Source: Cryptomeria japonica (taxonomy: Eukaryota > Streptophyta > Pinopsida > Cupressales > Cupressaceae). From it: a DNA stretch of 64,000 nt. Location of the stretch: assembly GCF_030272615.1 (NCBI RefSeq), contig NC_081414.1, positions 914,199,648 through 914,263,647 of the forward strand. Direction: 5' to 3'. This document shows positions 60,830 through 64,000 of the stretch, piece after piece. The notes under the pieces were generated by a model, which was given only the letters and a program-made list of their open reading frames with translations, did not search any database and had not been told where the DNA came from. Each line of letters starts with the position of its first letter. Positions within the stretch are counted from its first letter, which is position 1. Made by a program: the position numbers and the translations under genes.

Positions 60830-63800
60830 TATTGATAAGTTTTAAGCAACATGATAATCAGGCAATGGAACCAGAGATGATGGAGATGGAAACGCTCTGC
60901 ATCGGGAGTCTGGGCTAGGACACTCGTGTCCTAGCCATTTTTTTATCTGCAGGGTGCATAGAGAGTTTCTTTGGGAAATTTAAAGGGTGTGCAGGGATTG
61001 TGCCCCTTTTCTCTTTTTCCTGGGTGTTGCTTTTGGTCTATGCCCTTTTTTCTTGTTTTTATGGGTTTTTTTGAGAGGCGTGGTGTCCAATCATTGTAGG
61101 TTTTGGTGGGGCTTTGGTAGCTTTCTAGAGCTTGGGTTGTAGTTTCCACATAGAGTGGTATCTTTGATTGGGGGTTTTTGTTTTTGTCACATTCTCTATC
61201 CATCACAAGTTCCTTTATGGGCGAGGCTTTCTTGGTTCCCTTTGGAATTCTGAAGAAATGATATCTTTAATTTGGTTGCAGCTCAACTTAGTAAGCTCGT
61301 GGGTCCTTCAAGACAAACTATGGAGAAAAAGGTAACAACTTATGCTTGTATTTGTGTAGAAATCGATTTGAGTAAGCCTTTACCTGATTCCATGAAAATT
61401 CAACTGGGTCCAAACTCATGGATTCAACAATTGAATTATGAAAATTTACCTTTTAGATGTCAAATCTACCATGAATACGAACATCTGCAATGGATGTGTC
61501 CTAAATTGAATCCTATAGGGGCTTCTAGAAATGGATCAATTATTTAAGCTCCTAAGAAAGATAAAGGAAAGGCTCCTATGATGGAAGACAAGGAGGGATT
61601 TAAACTACCCAATGTGGTTAGAATTGGCATATTTAAACTTAGAGTTTTGACCATTCCTTAAATATATTGTTGCCCAACTTGGGAAAGTGATATGGTGTAA
61701 ATATCCTTTAGACAAATTTTCCAACCTTCAAGTCCACCTAAGAGTTTCTATGGAAGTAGATTTCAATAAATCATTGCATGAGAGCATAAAAAATTTTTGG
61801 CTCGGGTTTTGAGTTGGAGCAACCGATAGTCTATTTGAACAAATTGAATGCATATTGTTTTGTCGGCAAGAAGGTTATCTTATTCAAGATTTTTTTATTA
61901 GGAACAACAAGTTTGTTAGTGCTTCTCCGTCTTCCTCTAATCTCCCTTCACTGGCTATATTGCCTTATAAGAACACATCTCGATATAAAGATGCTATTAT
62001 GTTAGATGAATGGATATCTGTGAGGAAGAGAAAGGAACCCTCTCCTTCTATTTCCAACTAGCAACATCCCTCTCGGAATACATCCCCACCCTATTCCCCT
62101 CCTAGTATAACATCTCTTTCACCTACTCCTAATTCTTGTCAAAGACCAAGATCCCCTTCACCAAGGTGTCAAAGATCAAATTCTCCTTCATGAAAGATAG
62201 ATGAATGTGTGAATCAAGTTCATGCTACTTCTCTTTCAAATAGCATTTATGTTTTGTCACAAGATGATAATACTATTTTACCTAGTTCATTATGAATTGC
62301 AAAATATTATCATGGAATGTGAGAGGGTTATCTCTCCTTAAGGAAATGATTTAGAGTTAAGGTGACTGTAAATAAATGGAAGCCAAAAATTTGATTCCTT
62401 CAATGAATTAAACTAGGAAATGGCTACCTCAACCTTTCTCTTTTCAATGTATGGAAGGAAGCTACTTTCTATCATAATTTGCATAGAGATGGGAGTGGTG
62501 GGGTTATTATTGGTTTAGCTCTTTGGATTTCCAAATTTGTCAATGTTAAGGGAGAGCATCCCTCACACAATTATGTTTGTACTCTCTCTTTTATCACTGG
62601 GTAGCCTATTGGTTTTTTTTTCTATTTATGCCCCTAATTACTCTAAAATAGATTTTCTCTTTACGATTGGATGGCGAAAAACATTTCTAATGCCAATTGG
62701 GTGTTGGGAGGGAATTTTAATAATGGTGGAGTGGCATGAGGATCCTAGTTGGTACAATTATTTCAAAACTTTATAATGAAGAAATTGAAAGGATTTTTTT
62801 GTCACAATTTAATTGATGTGGTTGATCCCATTTCCATTAAATTGTCAACTAATTTGAACAATTAGTATACTTGTTCTAATTCCAAACTTGGGATTGAGAG
62901 AAAGATGAGAAAATTGGATAAATTTGATTTATTCCATAATCTCCAATTGGTAAACCATTCTTAAGGGGCTTCTATTATAATAGATTATTCTACCACTCTT
63001 TTTGAGAATTTTCCTAATATCTGCTCCATTTCCATTCATCAAAATTTAGATTCTCTATCATAACTCCACTTTAAGGTTAATAATTCCCATTTAAAGAATG
63101 TTGATTGTGTTGTTGTTGTAATAGGAATCTGGAATGTTATTCCTAAACCTTAAGAAGGGCAGTCTTGGATTGAGTGGTGGCGTCTTTCTTTGAATTAGTG
63201 TGTTAATTTTCTTCAATCATTTGGCCAGATAATGGAGTGGATATGGAAGCGTAAAGACAAATATCATTAGGTAAAAATTGAACATGCAACTAAGAAAATA
63301 AATTTTGATCCTTATCATGAGAAAATCCAAGCAACTATTTTTGTCCTTGAGACTTAGCTAAGAAAGTTGGATAATTACAAAGGTCAAGGTGCTAAAATAG
63401 GTGTGAGACTCCACTAAATCAAAGAAGGAAATAAAGGTTCTAAATTCTTCCTCAAAATATCTTAATTATAAACACAAAAAGTAGTGAATTGGTATCGTAT
63501 TAGATGAGCATGGAACCCACATAGAGCCTATTAAAATATCTACATGACATTTCAAAAATTTGATGAAAAATTATTTAAAAATGACAAAAACTAGATAGAT
63601 GTACAACAAAATTTGGAAGAGATTGTTGGAGAACATATTCCTAATAAAATTGATCCCAGATATATTATGTATCTATATCATATCATTTCTATAGAGAACA
63701 TTGAAGATGCACTTTTTCTATGAAGCCTAATAGAAGTCTAAGTATTGATGGCCTCTGTGTTGACTTTTACCAAACTATATGGAATCTTATCAAGGAGGAT

Positions 63801-64000
63801 TTTTATATGCTATATTTTGAGGCCTTTCATAGTGGATCTTTAGGCCCAAACATCAATAAAGGTTTAATCAAGCTGATTCCTAAAAGAGAGAATGAGGAAA
63901 CCATTGTTGGATGAATATCAATCACCTTATTAGATACATTTTATAAAATTATTGCGAAAACTCTAGCTATCATGATTAAACCTATGGTCCAGGGTATTGT
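60830..64000 (+). mobile_element. Plant L1-type LINE, second copy, runs off the window
   Basis: Matches 24001 to about 27590. The 5' region (60840-61198) is joined after a 525-bp deletion to ORF1 at AAQLSKLVGPSRQ (about 61280). The ORF1 zinc-knuckle region is damaged in the same way as in the first copy (CQIYHEYEHLQWMC). ORF2 begins near 62292 (MNCKILSWNVRGL). RT begins at 63720 (KPNRSLSIDGLCVDFYQT). It keeps about 108 bp (about 63610-63720) that the first copy lacks. It is decayed and incomplete at the right edge. Confidence 0.85.

Overview
This window looks like plant nuclear DNA from a large, repeat-rich genome. A gymnosperm or conifer is my best guess, but it is an inference. The base composition is AT-rich. 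Introns are plant-like, LINEs are of the plant L1 type, and Ty1-copia and Ty3-gypsy-like LTR elements are abundant and often nested. There are also telomere-like arrays. I saw no bacterial operon structure, CRISPR array, or convincing rRNA or tRNA gene.

Only one ordinary host gene is intact. It is a GH28 polygalacturonase on the minus strand (36654-38906) with eight exons that join in phase into 408 codons. A second copy of the same gene, in the same orientation, lies at 1-11870 and is a pseudogene. Two Ty1-copia retrotransposons (521-5659 and 6636-11433) have inserted into its exons, both with target-site duplications. It has also lost its first exon, has a 25-bp deletion, and carries at least two stop codons. 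The flanking AT-rich DNA is duplicated too (about 12000-16800 matches about 39300-44570).

The rest is layered mobile DNA. From 13.7 to 15.9 kb there is a solo LTR, a retroposed coiled-coil ORF fragment and a 224-bp tandem duplication. From 17.8 to 31.3 kb there is a LINE fragment fused to a copia gag fragment, LTR-derived DNA, and a nearly full-length decayed L1-type LINE with a TRIM-like element inside it. From 31.7 to 36.2 kb there are degenerate TTAGGG-rich arrays, interrupted by a GC-richer retroposon-like insert with a 13-bp imperfect target duplication. From 39.7 to 41.5 kb there are minus-strand remnants with an RNase H domain.

From 44.6 to 60.8 kb lies a large gag-only copia-type element: a 5-kb 5' LTR containing a nested solo LTR, a primer-binding site, a gag split by another element, a polypurine tract and a truncated 3' LTR. 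Inside its gag sits a minus-strand non-autonomous LTR element (50151-55527) with a perfect 5-bp target duplication and one intact 353-codon ORF that I do not recognise. The window ends in a second copy of the LINE (60830-64000).

By eye, the gag/LTR/LINE block (19.2-31 kb versus 55.9-64 kb) is about 93-97% identical, while the polygalacturonase block is only about 87% identical. The two duplications therefore probably differ in age or in homogenisation. Most stop codons in the copia elements fit C-to-T or G-to-A decay of methylated DNA. The features most worth follow-up are the intact/broken polygalacturonase pair with its 24-nt microexon, the 353-codon ORF element, and the gag-only large-LTR element. 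All identities are counts by eye.
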